Shown here piece by piece: positions 48,866-58,606 of a stretch of DNA of 64,000 nt. The DNA is from JAUIIK01 sp963745675 (GTDB taxonomy: Bacteria; Chloroflexota; Chloroflexia; Thermomicrobiales; CFX8), in contig CAVUYM010000014.1 of the NCBI GenBank assembly GCA_963745675.1, positions 83,783 through 147,782 on the forward strand, read 5' to 3'. The notes under the pieces were generated by a model, which saw only the letters and a program-made list of their open reading frames with translations, was not told the DNA's origin and ran no database searches. Position 1 is the stretch's first letter, and each line of letters starts with the position of its first letter. Position numbers and translations under genes: made by a program.

Positions 48866-49429
48866 ATGGAACATCCCAGTTCAGACATCGATATCCTCCT
48901 TGAAGAATTGTACGCATTCGGCCGCAGCGAAGGCGGGATGTGGAACGTCGGGCGGGAGGGCGGTGCGTTGCTTGCCTGGTTCATCGGATTGCTCGATGCC
49001 AGCGAGTTTGGAGATAGGGACGTCGAACGGTGTCTCTACGATCTGGATGGCGCGGGCGCTGAGGAAACCGGCGGCGAACTGGTTACGCTGGAGGTCGAGC
49101 CGCGCAAAGTCGCGATGGCGACGGAAAATCTGAATCGAGCCGGACTCTTCGAACCGTCACGATCATCGAGGGGCCTGCGATCACGGTCGCTTGAAGCGAT
49201 TGGTGGCACATTCGACCTTGTCTTCATCGACGCCGACAAACCGCAGTATCCGGACTATCTCAAAGGCGTCCGTGACAAAGTTCGCCCGGGTTCGATCATC
49301 GTTGCTGACAACGTATCTGAGACCAACGAAACGTCGCTACCCTACCGAACAGCCCTGGATAGTGATCCCCGATTCGATTCCGTCGGCATGTCGATCGCTG
49401 GAGGCTTCTGGGTGACCCGGGTGCGTTGA
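48866..49429 (+). CDS. Class I O-methyltransferase, COMT/CCoAOMT type (several frame breaks)
   Basis: About 187 residues. Conserved segments are SLEIGTSNGVSTIWMARAL (SAM motif I, in a shifted frame at about 48995-49070), ELVTLEVEPRKVAMATEN, VTIIEGPA (shifted frame) and FDLVFIDADKPQYPDYL, the signature of catechol/caffeoyl-CoA-type methyltransferases. ATG 48866 has AAGGA upstream. At least three small indels are needed to join the parts. It is divergent from the FAH-family gene. Substrate, probably a small catechol or hydroxyl, is not resolved. Confidence 0.78.
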   Translation: MEHPSSDIDILLEELYAFGRSEGGMWNVGREGGALLAWFIGLLDASEFGDRDVERCLYDLDGAGAEETGGELVTLEVEPRKVAMATENLNRAGLFEPSRSSRGLRSRSLEAIGGTFDLVFIDADKPQYPDYLKGVRDKVRPGSIIVADNVSETNETSLPYRTALDSDPRFDSVGMSIAGGFWVTRVR

Positions 49430-49629
49430 TGTCCGCTGCCCACGAGTTCTTCAACGTCGCGGGCAGTGGTGGTTGAACAGGACTTCGAAGGTCTCCATCG
49501 GCGCCGAGCGAACCATCGCTATGGAGCGAGGATCAGGACCGTTCCAATGTACGTGGACATGGAGATCCAACAACGACGCCGTTAGCTTGACGCTCTTTGC
49601 GTCAGGCTACTTTGAGGATTGCGTGAGGA

Positions 49630-50065
49630 TCATGGATCGGGCTCGCGCCAGAATTGGTCGGTACTGGTCGCTTTGAGAGTGATGCCGTTCAGCCCGAATA
49701 TGGATGTGACGATGAATTTGTACTGATAGGTTGATTCGACCCTGAATCGACTACGGTCGTCCATGTTGCCATCGAGGAGCACCATCGACACATTGAGTGA
49801 ATCGGCGTTGAGTCCAGTCGAGACCGTCATCATCTGATTCTTGATTGATGCTGCAGTTGCGGGCGCGTCCGCTTGAGTCGATCCACTACCGCGAACGGTG
49901 GCGTAGCGGGCACCCTCTTTCGTCGAATTAGCTGACCGTGTGGTTCGTCCAGATGAGTCGTCCACCTTCGAGAATACCGAAGATAAGCAACATGAATAGC
50001 GGCCCTATGAGGGCGAATTCGACGAGACTCTGAGCAAGGCGTTTGTCGCGACGATGATTGTTCAA
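49630..50065 (-). CDS. TadE-like pilus-assembly protein, copy 2 (one frame break)
   Basis: Short pseudopilin-like protein of the TadE/TadG group. The N-terminal hydrophobic segment (SLVEFALIGPLFMLLIFGILEGGRLIW) is typical, followed by a beta-rich region. TTG 50065 has AGGA upstream and lies 10 bp after copy 1, so the two are an operon. One frame change near 49958 joins the hydrophobic N-terminus to the C-terminal part (STKEGARYATVRGSG, FIVTSIFGLNG). Confidence 0.72.
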
Positions 50066-50075
50066 GTTCTCGTTC

Positions 50076-50510
50076 CTATCCAACGACTCGCATCTGGACG
50101 GTTCGACTCATGTTCACGGTCTTTGGGAGCCCCGGGATGCCGGTGAGCACTGTGAAGGTGTAGTTGACCGTGACGGTCACTTGTTGATAGCCATCGCTGT
50201 CGGTTGCGGTCGAACTCGAAATCGTCGGCGCTTTGCCGAAAATCGTCGGACTATCCGCAAGTGCGGCATCCCGAACGGCATTCGCATTGCTTGCATTTGC
50301 TTTTGATCGGGAGCCATAGATCGCACCAGCTCGCGCTGAATTGCTGACTTCGATATAGGCTGAATAAGCCCGCGCGAAGTCAACGGTTGCCATGAGCATA
50401 AAGATAAGAATGGGCGCGAGCAGGGCCAATTCGACGAGGCCCTGGCCTTTGCGCCGTGTATGACGCGGTTTATGTGCCTGGCATGAAAATGTTTCGTTGC
50501 CATCGGCCAT
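50076..50510 (-). CDS. TadE-like pilus-assembly protein, copy 1
   Basis: 144 residues with the TadE signature KGQGLVELALLAPILIFMLMATVDFARAY: a Glu in the hydrophobic segment after a basic patch, as processed by prepilin peptidases or kept as a membrane anchor. The C-terminal half is polar and beta-rich. It is a minor component of the type IVb (Flp/Tad) secretion-pilus system. Tad ATPase and platform genes are not in the window. Upstream lies a 600-bp region without a gene. Confidence 0.8.
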   Translation of the reverse strand: MADGNETFSCQAHKPRHTRRKGQGLVELALLAPILIFMLMATVDFARAYSAYIEVSNSARAGAIYGSRSKANASNANAVRDAALADSPTIFGKAPTISSSTATDSDGYQQVTVTVNYTFTVLTGIPGLPKTVNMSRTVQMRVVG

Positions 50511-51119
50511 GTGGTGGTCCCGTCCTAACGCCAGTGAGTTCGATTTCGGCTGTGTTTTATGACATTCTGCCGACAGTCTTCAGTTTAGGTAATGGCGCGG
50601 AAACTACCATTGGGCGGAAGTCACGAACTGCAAAGTACCTGCGGGCTAGGCTTTGAAGTGCCTGAGAACTCGTGGGGTCTTTAATGCGGTATTATGGTGC
50701 TTCAGAGGGATTTCGGGCCAAAAGGCCCAGAAGGATGCGGCCATTGCCGGGCCACCTCGCCGTGATTCTGGTCGCGTTGATGAATTAGTTAGGCGGGCCT
50801 AATCCAATGGTGATCGCCAATGGTCCGCAACAGGAAAACAGAGCAACCATTGCGTCAGTCTGTGAGGTCGTGCCGTTCCACGCACGCTTCGCAGGGCCCG
50901 ACATGTCGAACCGCGTCCGGGAACATTCGGGTGAGGTCGCTAGCGTTATCCACGATCACGGCTAACTCTCGGTCATCCCAAAGGGGAGTCGACGCTGAGA
51001 GGTAGTGCCCAGATCCACGATTTTCGCAATTCTGACGACCACCCACCAATTTGTGGATGGTCGTCGATTCCGGGGATAGCGTCTCTTTGAGAAGTGTCCT
51101 ATTGCAGCTTGAGCCAACG
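50511..51119. other. Intergenic region in the Tad cluster
   Basis: About 600 bp with no convincing coding. It contains the hairpin at 51034-51065 and probably the promoter of the TadE pair close to 50511-50560. Confidence 0.45.
51034..51065 (-). terminator. Candidate terminator of TadG-like gene A
   Basis: 13-base arms (GACGACCACCCAC / GTGGATGGTCGTC) with one mismatch and a 6-base loop, 55 bp beyond the stop at 51120. There is no clear T-tract on the minus strand, so function is tentative. Confidence 0.45.
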
Positions 51120-52459
51120 CTATTCAATCAAGTAGATTTCATAACTCGGAGTGGGCGCATAGGGAAGATAGCTGATTGCCATATCTGAGGTGCCGCGTAG
51201 TTCGACTGTGCTGCCAACCACGATTCCGCTCACGGTATCTCCGTACGGGTTACCGTGAAGGTACAGGTTGGAACAAGGTGCGTAAAGAACTCCACCGATG
51301 AAGAACTCGTTATTGCCCTGCGAGTTGAACGTTGGCCCCGGGCACATGTCGAACCACAATACCAGGTCGTGATAGTCATCGTGCACCGTCAGTAGTGCCG
51401 GATCCGCCGACCAGCCAGGCGCCGTTAGATTAACCTCACCGTTTTGCGGGTCGAAGTACGCCTTGTCAGGATCACCGGTGAAGTAGAAGTTCACGCCGGC
51501 GCCTTCAATCCGCCCTGACTGGCTACGGAGTTCGATCTTGGAATTGTCGAAGTAGTAGAGACCTGGAAGGAAGACTGCCCGATCCCAGATCCGAATAGTG
51601 GCGTTCTTGTAAAGTCCCGGTGAAAATGTGCAGTCCGCGCCGACCAGACTGCGTCTTCCCAGCCGTGCGGATTACATCGGTAATTGCCGGTTTTCGGCGG
51701 ACCACCCGGTTTTGGAGGCGCCGTGTAGCTATCGAATGGATCGAGAGCCGGGGCACGCCGCTCCCGGATCCCCCAGGCCGCATACCAATCAGAATCCTCG
51801 TCAATCGTGCCGACTGCGTCCAGGAACCCATCGGTAGAGATGCTAGTGGAAGAACCGTTGGTAGAGATGTTCTCGTTGGAGATGATGCCTCCGCCTGATA
51901 CCTCGACGGACATGTCTCCATTGACGTTGATTCCGGGAGGGTCCAGGGCTATAAGCGCGTATTGACTGTCGCTCTTGTCGCTCGTTTCAGCCACTGCATG
52001 AGCTCCGACTTCCCAGGGGCCAGTGTAGATGGCGCCCAGGAAGAATCGATTGACCTGCATCGAAACATCGACCTCGACGGTGCCGTTCCAACGATCGCCC
52101 TCGACCACAACTGAGATGTCGGAATCGCCGGAATCAGAGCCTGGGAGTCCATTCGCGACCGCGTATTCCTCTGCTGCGTCGACGACAGCCGCGGTTGATT
52201 CGCCGCCGAGTAGTGCGCGTGCGCCAGCAAGCGCCGATGCATCAGCAGCGGCCTGCGCGTCGCGTCGTTCGGAAAGAAGATAACCGACGTCGATTGCCAA
52301 CGCCATCGCGCCCAAGAGGACAACAGAAAATAGAGCGAAGAGCACGAGGACTTGACCTTCGCCTTGGGATCTTGCTTTCCGCCCCTGGCCTGCCAGACCG
52401 GGGCTTCTATCTGTGATTGGCCCGGCGGCAGTCCCTCTGAGACCGGATATGTATTTCAT
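51120..52459 (-). CDS. TadG-like surface protein A (one frame break)
   Basis: TadG-type protein. The basic start (KARSQGEGQ) precedes an anchor LVLFALFSVVLLGAMALAIDVGYLLSE, then an A/D-rich TadG segment (QAAADASALAGARALLGGES) and a large beta-rich region. The C-terminal half, joined across a frame change near 51640, carries the shared motif set VNFYFTG, DPQNGEV, TAPGWS, HGNPYGDTVSGIVVGS. ATG 52459 has GAGGA upstream. It is paralogous to the gene at 52756-54025. The Tad/TadG system assembles adhesive pili; the long C-terminal domain may be an adhesin, which is inference. Confidence 0.75.
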
Positions 52460-52685
52460 CTGCTCATCCTCATGATCATTGACGCTCTCCACAAAGCCAG
52501 GAGAAATCGACGGTTTAAACATCAGGATGAAGGCTTCAGCGTCAGCAGGGGAGTTACACAGGAAGGATTAAGGGGTGGAAATAAGTCTAACTGGGGCGAA
52601 TTCTCCAGGACCAATTACTTTAGAGAGATAGTACAGGGACTGGGACGATCGACATTTGGGACTGCCATCAGCGGCTAAAGAAAAG

Positions 52686-52727
52686 AGAGATTGTCCGCGA
52701 GACGTGAAGAACTCGCGGACAATCTCT
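52686..52727 (-). terminator. Rho-independent terminator of TadG-like gene B
   Basis: A perfect 16-bp inverted repeat (AGAGATTGTCCGCGAG and its complement) with a 10-base loop, followed on the minus strand by a T-rich run (TTTCTTTAG). It stands 29 bp beyond the stop at 52756. Confidence 0.85.
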
Positions 52728-52755
52728 GTGTTGCTCAGATCAGGATCGACTCGAA

Positions 52756-54025
52756 CTATTCGGTCAAGTAGACCTCGTAACTCCCTGTTGGCGCATACGG
52801 GAGGTAGGTAATGGACATATCCGATGTGCCCTGCACATTGATTGAGCTCCCAATGACAATTCCGTTCAGGGTGTCGCCGTAGGGGTTGCCATGGAGATAA
52901 ACCTCCGAGCAGGGTGCGTAGATGACGCCGCCCACAAAGAATTCGCTGTTGCCCTGTGAATCGATGGTGGATCCGGGACACATATCGATCCAGATGACCA
53001 TGTCACGGTAGTCGCCATTGACGACCAGGAGAGACGGGTCCGAGGAGAAGCCTGGCGCCGTCAGATCCACCTCACCATTCTGAGGATCGAAGAACGACTG
53101 ATTCGGATTGCCCGTGAAGTAGAAATTGACCCCGCTGCCCTCAATTCGTGCGGTCGTGCTGCGCAACTGAATGCTCGTGTTGTCGAAATAATAGAGCCCG
53201 GGTGCGAATACCGCGCGATCCCAGATACGGATGTTCGCGTTTCGGTAGTAGCCAGGGAAGAAGCTGCAGTCGGTACCGACATAGCTGGGGTCTTCATAGC
53301 CATGTGGGTTGCAGCGCAGATTTCCTGTGATTGGCGGGCCGCCGGGCTTTGATGGCGCTTCATAGCTGGCAAAAGGATCCTGTGCCGGTGCTCGTCGATC
53401 GCGGATACCCCATGGCGCTTGCCAGGTACTCGCGGATTCCACGGTTCCAACAGCGTCGATGAATCCATCCGTGATTACGATATTGGAGCTCGCCACTTGA
53501 CTCGATGTTGCTGTTCGAAATGATGCTGCCATTGTGCGCCGTGATCTCCATCGATCCATTGACATAAATGCCGGGAGGGTCGAGAGCGATCAGAATGTAG
53601 TTTGCATCTGCTTTGTTTGAAGTCTCGGCGACGGCGTGTGCGCTAACTTCCCAGGGGCCCGTATAGATTGCGCCGAGGAAAAAGCGCGGAACCTGCATCG
53701 TGACATCGACCGTGACGGCTCCGTCCCATTTGTCTCCTTCGACATCCACTTCAATATTGGAAGCGCCACTGTCTGAGGACGCGATGCCATTGTCGACTGC
53801 GTACTTTCTGGCCGTGGATATGACTGCCGAGGACGACTCACCCCCGAGCAGCGCTCGCGCGCCTGCAAGGGCAGAGGCGTCTGCGGCCGCCTGAGCTTCA
53901 CGACGTTCCGACAGGAGATAGCCGACATCCAGTGCCAGGGCCATGGCGCCAATGAGGACCATTCCAAATAGGGCAAACATGACCATGACCTGCCCCTGTG
54001 CCCGTCTCTGTTCTCGCGGTTTCAT
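52756..54025 (-). CDS. TadG-like surface protein B (one frame break)
   Basis: Paralogue of TadG-like A. Anchor VMVMFALFGMVLIGAMALALDVGYLLSE with the same A/D-rich segment (QAAADASALAGARALLGGES), then VPRFFLGAIYTGPWEVSAHAVAET and the same C-terminal domain (VNFYFTGNP, DPQNGEV, HGNPYGDTLNGIVIGS). A frame change near 53490 divides it. ATG 54025 follows GGGAGA. Separate terminators after each copy indicate separate transcripts, so the copies may be expressed differently. The near-identical layout shows a gene duplication. Confidence 0.77.
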
Positions 54026-54493
54026 GCTTGTCTCCCTACGGCTCGGAATGGAAATAGAAGTGTCCGGTCCCTCATAGAAATGTATCCGGCATGTTGGATC
54101 AGGATAAACAGCCCAATATGGTGGGGCCGAAGGGCCCCGACTCCCAGTACTTGAGGGTCGTTAGTGGTGGATGTATGGTCTGGAGCGGTGCGAATGTACC
54201 TGACTCCACGGACCTTTTACCGAACGTACGTATGGCAATCCGTAACCATGATGATCAGGGCAATATTTAGGATGATCGCAAATTAATTGAGGCGCCTGTT
54301 GCATGCACTTGTGCAAGGTCACCATGCGGGCAGACGGGCGCACTGGCAGACCCTGACAGGATCAAGGATTCTGAGTGAAGGCAATGCACAAATAGTCTGT
54401 CACTCAGGCTATCGTTGTGGGAATCCGGAGACATATGGTTGGTAGATGTTTCCTGGATGGATATTACGGGTGCAATTGAAGGAATGTTGTCAC
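54026..54493. other. Divergent promoter region between TadG-like B and the aminopeptidase
   Basis: No gene is seen. The region is richer in A and T than its neighbours (for example 54260-54300) and should contain promoters for both directions. Confidence 0.4.
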
Positions 54494-55600
54494 ATGGATC
54501 CACGTATAGAACGACTTGCTGATGTGTTGGTGAATTATTCGATGCAGGCGCAGCCCGGAGAGCTCGTTGCTGTGCAAGGCTCGCCGCTGGCCGCTCCTCT
54601 GATCCTGGCGCTTGTAGAGCGACTGCTCAACGCTGGCTCCTATCCGCTGCCTGTCGTTGCGTTGCCAGGCATCGATGAACTGATGTTGAAGCACGGCAAC
54701 GACGACCAGTTGCGCTATATCACCCCCGTTCAGCGATCTGTCATCGAGGATTGTGGCTCAATGATCTCGATTCTCTCGGAATCGAATACACGGCGTCTGT
54801 CGGGGGTTGATCCGGCGCGTCAACGGCTCTCTGGCGAAGCGCGCAGGGAACTGCTGCACCGCATGATGGAGCGTTCGGCCAACGGTGATCTGGATTGGTG
54901 CGTCACCCTCTTCCCGACGGAAGCGCATGCCCAGGACGCCGACATGTCAATCTCCGACTTCTCCGACTTTGTCTATCGGGCATGTCACGTTGATGACCCG
55001 AACGAAGACCCGGTGGCCTTCTGGAAGCAGATGTCGAAGGAGCACCAACGATTGATCGACTGGCTCGATGGCAAGCAGCAGGTTGAGATCAAGGGTCTTG
55101 ATACCGATCTGAAATTGAATATTAGCCGGCGCTCCTGGATCAATGCAGATGGCCGCAAGAACTTCCCGGACGGTGAGATTTTCACCGCTCCAGTTGAAGA
55201 TTCCGTCGAAGGCACGATCCGCTACAGCTTTCCGGCGATCACCGGTGGACGCGAAGTTGAAGATATCCGGCTGTGGTTTGAGGGTGGCCGGGTAGTCAAG
55301 GCGACGGCTGGCCGTAACGACGCCTTTCTACAGCAGATGTTGGACAGCGACGAGGGCGCCCGGCGCATCGGTGAATTCGCCTTCGGCACGAACTTTGGCA
55401 TCGACCGTTTCACAAAGAACATCCTTTTTGACGAAAAGATCGGCGGGACGATCCACATCGCGCTCGGAGCCGGCTATCCGGAGACGGGCAGCAAAAACGA
55501 GAGTGCGATCCATTGGGACATGATCTGTGATCTGCGTGACGGGGGGCGTGTGACTGTCGACGGCGAGCCATTTCTCGTCGATGGGAAGTTCGTCGTGTAG
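54494..55600 (+). CDS. M29-family aminopeptidase (AmpS/aminopeptidase T type)
   Basis: Cytoplasmic, cobalt- or zinc-dependent aminopeptidase of about 368 residues. Features: the N-terminal DPRIERLADVLVNYSMQAQPGELV, then RSWINADGRKNFPDGEIFTAPVEDSVEG (metal Glu), EFAFGTNFGID, and ESAIHWDMICDL (His-x-Asp metal ligands). The intact frame matches thermophilic aminopeptidase T length. ATG 54494 has AAGGA 11 bases upstream. Role is peptide turnover. Confidence 0.87.
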   Translation: MDPRIERLADVLVNYSMQAQPGELVAVQGSPLAAPLILALVERLLNAGSYPLPVVALPGIDELMLKHGNDDQLRYITPVQRSVIEDCGSMISILSESNTRRLSGVDPARQRLSGEARRELLHRMMERSANGDLDWCVTLFPTEAHAQDADMSISDFSDFVYRACHVDDPNEDPVAFWKQMSKEHQRLIDWLDGKQQVEIKGLDTDLKLNISRRSWINADGRKNFPDGEIFTAPVEDSVEGTIRYSFPAITGGREVEDIRLWFEGGRVVKATAGRNDAFLQQMLDSDEGARRIGEFAFGTNFGIDRFTKNILFDEKIGGTIHIALGAGYPETGSKNESAIHWDMICDLRDGGRVTVDGEPFLVDGKFVV

Positions 55601-55658
55601 CTCGACGCGGTGAACCGCTACTTCGATGCTGACGAAAAGTAGATCAGACGAACGGCGA

Positions 55659-56462
55659 TCACACTGGTTTTTGTGCCTGAATGTTCAAGCGCCAGTAGTC
55701 GAGCAGGAAGGGAGCGGCGTCGGCTGCTGACTGAGCGGTCAGCCGGTCGAGGAACCAGTCGCGCTGCTCTTGCTCCGGGACGCGGCTGAGGTGGCTGCCG
55801 AAGACGACCGTTTCCAGATAGTCGCGATATTCCGCAGCATCGGCGAGCGTGACGGGCGCGTCTTCGAGACTGGTTTCGATATTCGTGAAGCCTGAACGCC
55901 CTAACCTGGTCGCTGTTTCTTCCGCGCCGGCAAACTCCCAGGGGCCATCCCAACCAGCGAAGTAACCGGCTAATTCTTCTGATCTCATCAACGTCCACGC
56001 CCGCTCAACGAGGCTGGCGATGTTCGGGCCGCCGCCGCATTGGGCGATGAGCCAGCCGCCCGGCTTGAGGGCATCAAAGAAATGGTCGAACATGCGCTGA
56101 TGGTCGTGTATCCAATGGAGCGCAGCCGTGCTGAAAATAGCGTCCACTTCATCGTCAAGTGAGAGTGTCTGAAGGTCCGCCTGCAGATAGTTGACGCGTC
56201 CTGGCGCGATCTGATCGAGATGACGGCGCGCTTCAGCCAGCATGTTCGCGGATTGATCGACAGCGATGACGTGTCCGTCGGGAAGCTCGGCGAGCAATTC
56301 TGCCGTCAGGCGGCCCGATCCGCAGCCTGCATCGAGGACGGTCTCATCACCTTGCAAGGGGAGCCGGGCCAGCACCCTCTTGCCCCAGGTGACGTGCGGA
56401 TTTGCAAGTCGGTGGTATTCGGTCGCATTCCACTCGCGGCGCGTGTCGCCCGCGCTATTCAT
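55659..56462 (-). CDS. SAM-dependent methyltransferase, trans-aconitate methyltransferase-like
   Basis: About 267 residues. SAM motif I is VLDAGCGSGRLTAEL, then VIAVDQSANMLAEAR, and FSTAALHWIHDHQRMFDHFFDALKPGG, the Trp-His pattern of Tam-like enzymes. ATG 56462 lies 8 bp inside the upstream membrane-protein gene end, so they are coupled. Substrate is probably a small carboxylic acid; not certain. Confidence 0.83.
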   Translation of the reverse strand: MNSAGDTRREWNATEYHRLANPHVTWGKRVLARLPLQGDETVLDAGCGSGRLTAELLAELPDGHVIAVDQSANMLAEARRHLDQIAPGRVNYLQADLQTLSLDDEVDAIFSTAALHWIHDHQRMFDHFFDALKPGGWLIAQCGGGPNIASLVERAWTLMRSEELAGYFAGWDGPWEFAGAEETATRLGRSGFTNIETSLEDAPVTLADAAEYRDYLETVVFGSHLSRVPEQEQRDWFLDRLTAQSAADAAPFLLDYWRLNIQAQKPV

Positions 56463-56961
56463 AGCGTTGCTCCTGATGGCGCATCTCCGGGCGTGTGAGC
56501 AACCGGACGACAAGCCCTGTGTCGTAAACCAGAAGTGCGCCGCCTTGAATCAGGACGCCGATGGCCGTGCCTTGAATCCATGGGGAGCGGCTGCGATAGG
56601 CGATGATGACGCCGGCAGTGACGTATGCGATGTCAGCGGCTGTCTGGAGCGCCAGGAGATGTTCGAATCGGCGTGCTCGTTGCTGGATATGACGAGCCGC
56701 AAACATGCCGGAGCGCGCCGACGTCGCGTGTCGGCGGGCGATGCAACCTGCGTAAATGGCGACCGCGCTGTCGACCAGTCCCCACGCGACAGCCTGAACG
56801 CCGATTGCGCGTTTGATGCCGCTTGAACGGGACGCGAGCACCGCACCCGCCGCGGCATTCCCGATGCCCCAGGCCAGGAGCATGTCGAGCACTCGTTCCT
56901 GCCAGACGAAGAAATCTTCGCGTTCAGTTTCTACGTTCCCTCGACCCAGAATCCAGGCCAA
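56455..56961 (-). CDS. Small membrane protein of unknown function
   Basis: 168 residues with about four hydrophobic segments (LAWGIGNAAAGAVLA, GVQAVAWGLVDSAVAIYAG, LQTAADIAYVTAGVIIAY, GTAIGVLIQGGALLVYDTG). Not recognised beyond similarity of layout to DUF6992-type proteins. The stop overlaps the methyltransferase start. Function unknown. Confidence 0.6.
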   Translation of the reverse strand: MAWILGRGNVETEREDFFVWQERVLDMLLAWGIGNAAAGAVLASRSSGIKRAIGVQAVAWGLVDSAVAIYAGCIARRHATSARSGMFAARHIQQRARRFEHLLALQTAADIAYVTAGVIIAYRSRSPWIQGTAIGVLIQGGALLVYDTGLVVRLLTRPEMRHQEQRYE

Positions 56962-57163
56962 TCGTGATCCGCGTTGAGGTAAAGATGATCGACATAGTCG
57001 CTATATTGCACCAATCCGCCATAACTACCATTAGTAAATGAGTGAGACTTGCTCCGTTCGAGCGAAGTCGTCCCTCGGATAATCCGACGCCTCTACTACC
57101 GCTGACGCGATTCAAGGCGTGCTAGGATTTCGCCGCGTCAATGGTACTCGTAGAGATCGGGTC

Positions 57164-57691
57164 GTGGTGATAGATCAACAGACAACCTGGCAATCCGTTC
57201 TCGTCGAATCGCTCCGCAAGAACCACATCGAGCTCGTCTGCCATGTCTCCGATACGGTGCTGGCGCCCATTGTCCGCGAACTGGAGCAGGATCCAACGTT
57301 CAACGTCGTTACCCTGACGCGTGAGGAAGAAGGCGTAGGGACGTTGACGGGCGCATATCTCGGCGGAGTGCGGGGGGCATTGCTATTGCAAGGTTCAGGC
57401 TTCGGAAATATCCTCAACTCGCTCGGATCGCTGGCGATTCCTTATCAGATTCCCTTTCCGATTATCCTGAGTGCTCGCGGCGGATTCCTGGAGCACAACG
57501 TCGTCCAGGTGGCCTGGGGCAAAGCGGTCCCGGAAGCAGTCGCAGCACTTGGCATGCAGTACTTCTCGATGACCCGCGCCGATGAAGTCGCCTTCGTCGC
57601 CGAGCAGGGCATCCGCCATGCCTTCGTCAGTCGCAGACCGACGGTCATCGGCATCGAAACACAACTTTCGGGAGGCAAACGTGGCAACTAG
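57164..57691 (+). CDS. comD: Sulfopyruvate/phosphonopyruvate decarboxylase alpha subunit (ComD-like)
   Basis: N-terminal (PYR-type) half of a thiamine-diphosphate decarboxylase, encoded separately from its partner. Motifs: HVSDTVLAPIVREL, TREEEGVGTLTGAYLGG (the TPP-activating Glu) and LLQGSGFGNILNSL. Size near 175 residues fits ComD. GTG 57164 is one of several possible starts. Overlaps the next gene by 11 bases. Sulfopyruvate to sulfoacetaldehyde is the known ComDE reaction; phosphonopyruvate is the alternative. Confidence 0.78.
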   Translation: MVIDQQTTWQSVLVESLRKNHIELVCHVSDTVLAPIVRELEQDPTFNVVTLTREEEGVGTLTGAYLGGVRGALLLQGSGFGNILNSLGSLAIPYQIPFPIILSARGGFLEHNVVQVAWGKAVPEAVAALGMQYFSMTRADEVAFVAEQGIRHAFVSRRPTVIGIETQLSGGKRGN

Positions 57692-58280
57692 CCCGTCGAT
57701 CCAGCGCCCGGAGAGGGCTGATCTGACCAGGCGCATCGTTGAGCTAGTCGACGACGAGACGATCCTCGTCTCCGGGATCGGCAATGCGACCTTCGATCTA
57801 CGTGCGATAGCAGGTGACCGTGCGCGCAACTTCTACATGCTCGGCAGCATGGGCCAGGCGATCTCGATCGGCTTTGGGTTGGCCATCGCCCAGCCGGAGC
57901 GTTCGGTTGTCGTCATGGAGGGCGAAGGCTCGGTGTTGCTGAACATGAGCGCTCTGGCGACGATCGGAATGGTCGCACCACCGAATCTCACACTTGTCAT
58001 CTGGGACAACGAGCAGTGGCAAATCACCGGCGGCCAGCGGCTCTCTACTGCGGCGTCCTGCGACCTTGCCGCCGTCGCCACCGCCTGCGGTATTCAGAGC
58101 GGCGCATCACCGAACAACGCCGACGAGTTCATCCAATCCCTACGCTACGCCCTCGACGCTCCCGGCCCGCACGCCATCGTCACAAAGATCGCTCCAACCC
58201 CCGGCCTCACCCCTCAACGGGACGACCCCGTCTCGATCAAGCTCAATTTCATGGCTTCTCTTGGAGTCCTGCCTGACTAA
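57681..58280 (+). CDS. comE: Sulfopyruvate/phosphonopyruvate decarboxylase beta subunit (ComE-like)
   Basis: C-terminal (PP-type) half with the TPP diphosphate site VVMEGEGSVLLNMSAL, plus GSMGQAISIGFGLAIA and WDNEQWQITGGQ. GTG 57681 has GGAGG 5 bases upstream and overlaps the comD stop. Together the two subunits make one decarboxylase; neighbours give no coenzyme M or taurine genes, so the pathway is open. Confidence 0.82.
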   Translation: MATSPSIQRPERADLTRRIVELVDDETILVSGIGNATFDLRAIAGDRARNFYMLGSMGQAISIGFGLAIAQPERSVVVMEGEGSVLLNMSALATIGMVAPPNLTLVIWDNEQWQITGGQRLSTAASCDLAAVATACGIQSGASPNNADEFIQSLRYALDAPGPHAIVTKIAPTPGLTPQRDDPVSIKLNFMASLGVLPD

Positions 58281-58606
58281 CTAAGCGGCCGCAATAGTTG
58301 AGGGCGAGCCGCAAATTCAATAATTAGTACGGTGGACTATTGACCCTGGGCGCCTTTGTGCAGAACATGCTCCTATGAACGCCGGAGCTGCGAGTATCGC
58401 ACGCGATATTGAGAGCATCACCGTCACCGGACCTGGCCGCCTTCGGCATTGGATCTACGACGGTGCGATAGTTCTTTCCTTCCCGCTCAGGGCAGGCTAC
58501 GTGGAGATCTCAGTCGAGCGCTGCGCTCGCGTTCGTCCGTGTTTTCTCACCGCTCCGATCGGTGGCATTGTAGTAACAGCGCAAGCAAAGGAAGAAAGCA
58601 TTTCGG
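58281..58606. other. Region with one doubtful short frame
   Basis: An 84-codon frame at 58375-58629 starts with ATG but shows no recognisable motif and overlaps the next gene. I do not support it as a gene. Nothing else is visible. Confidence 0.3.
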
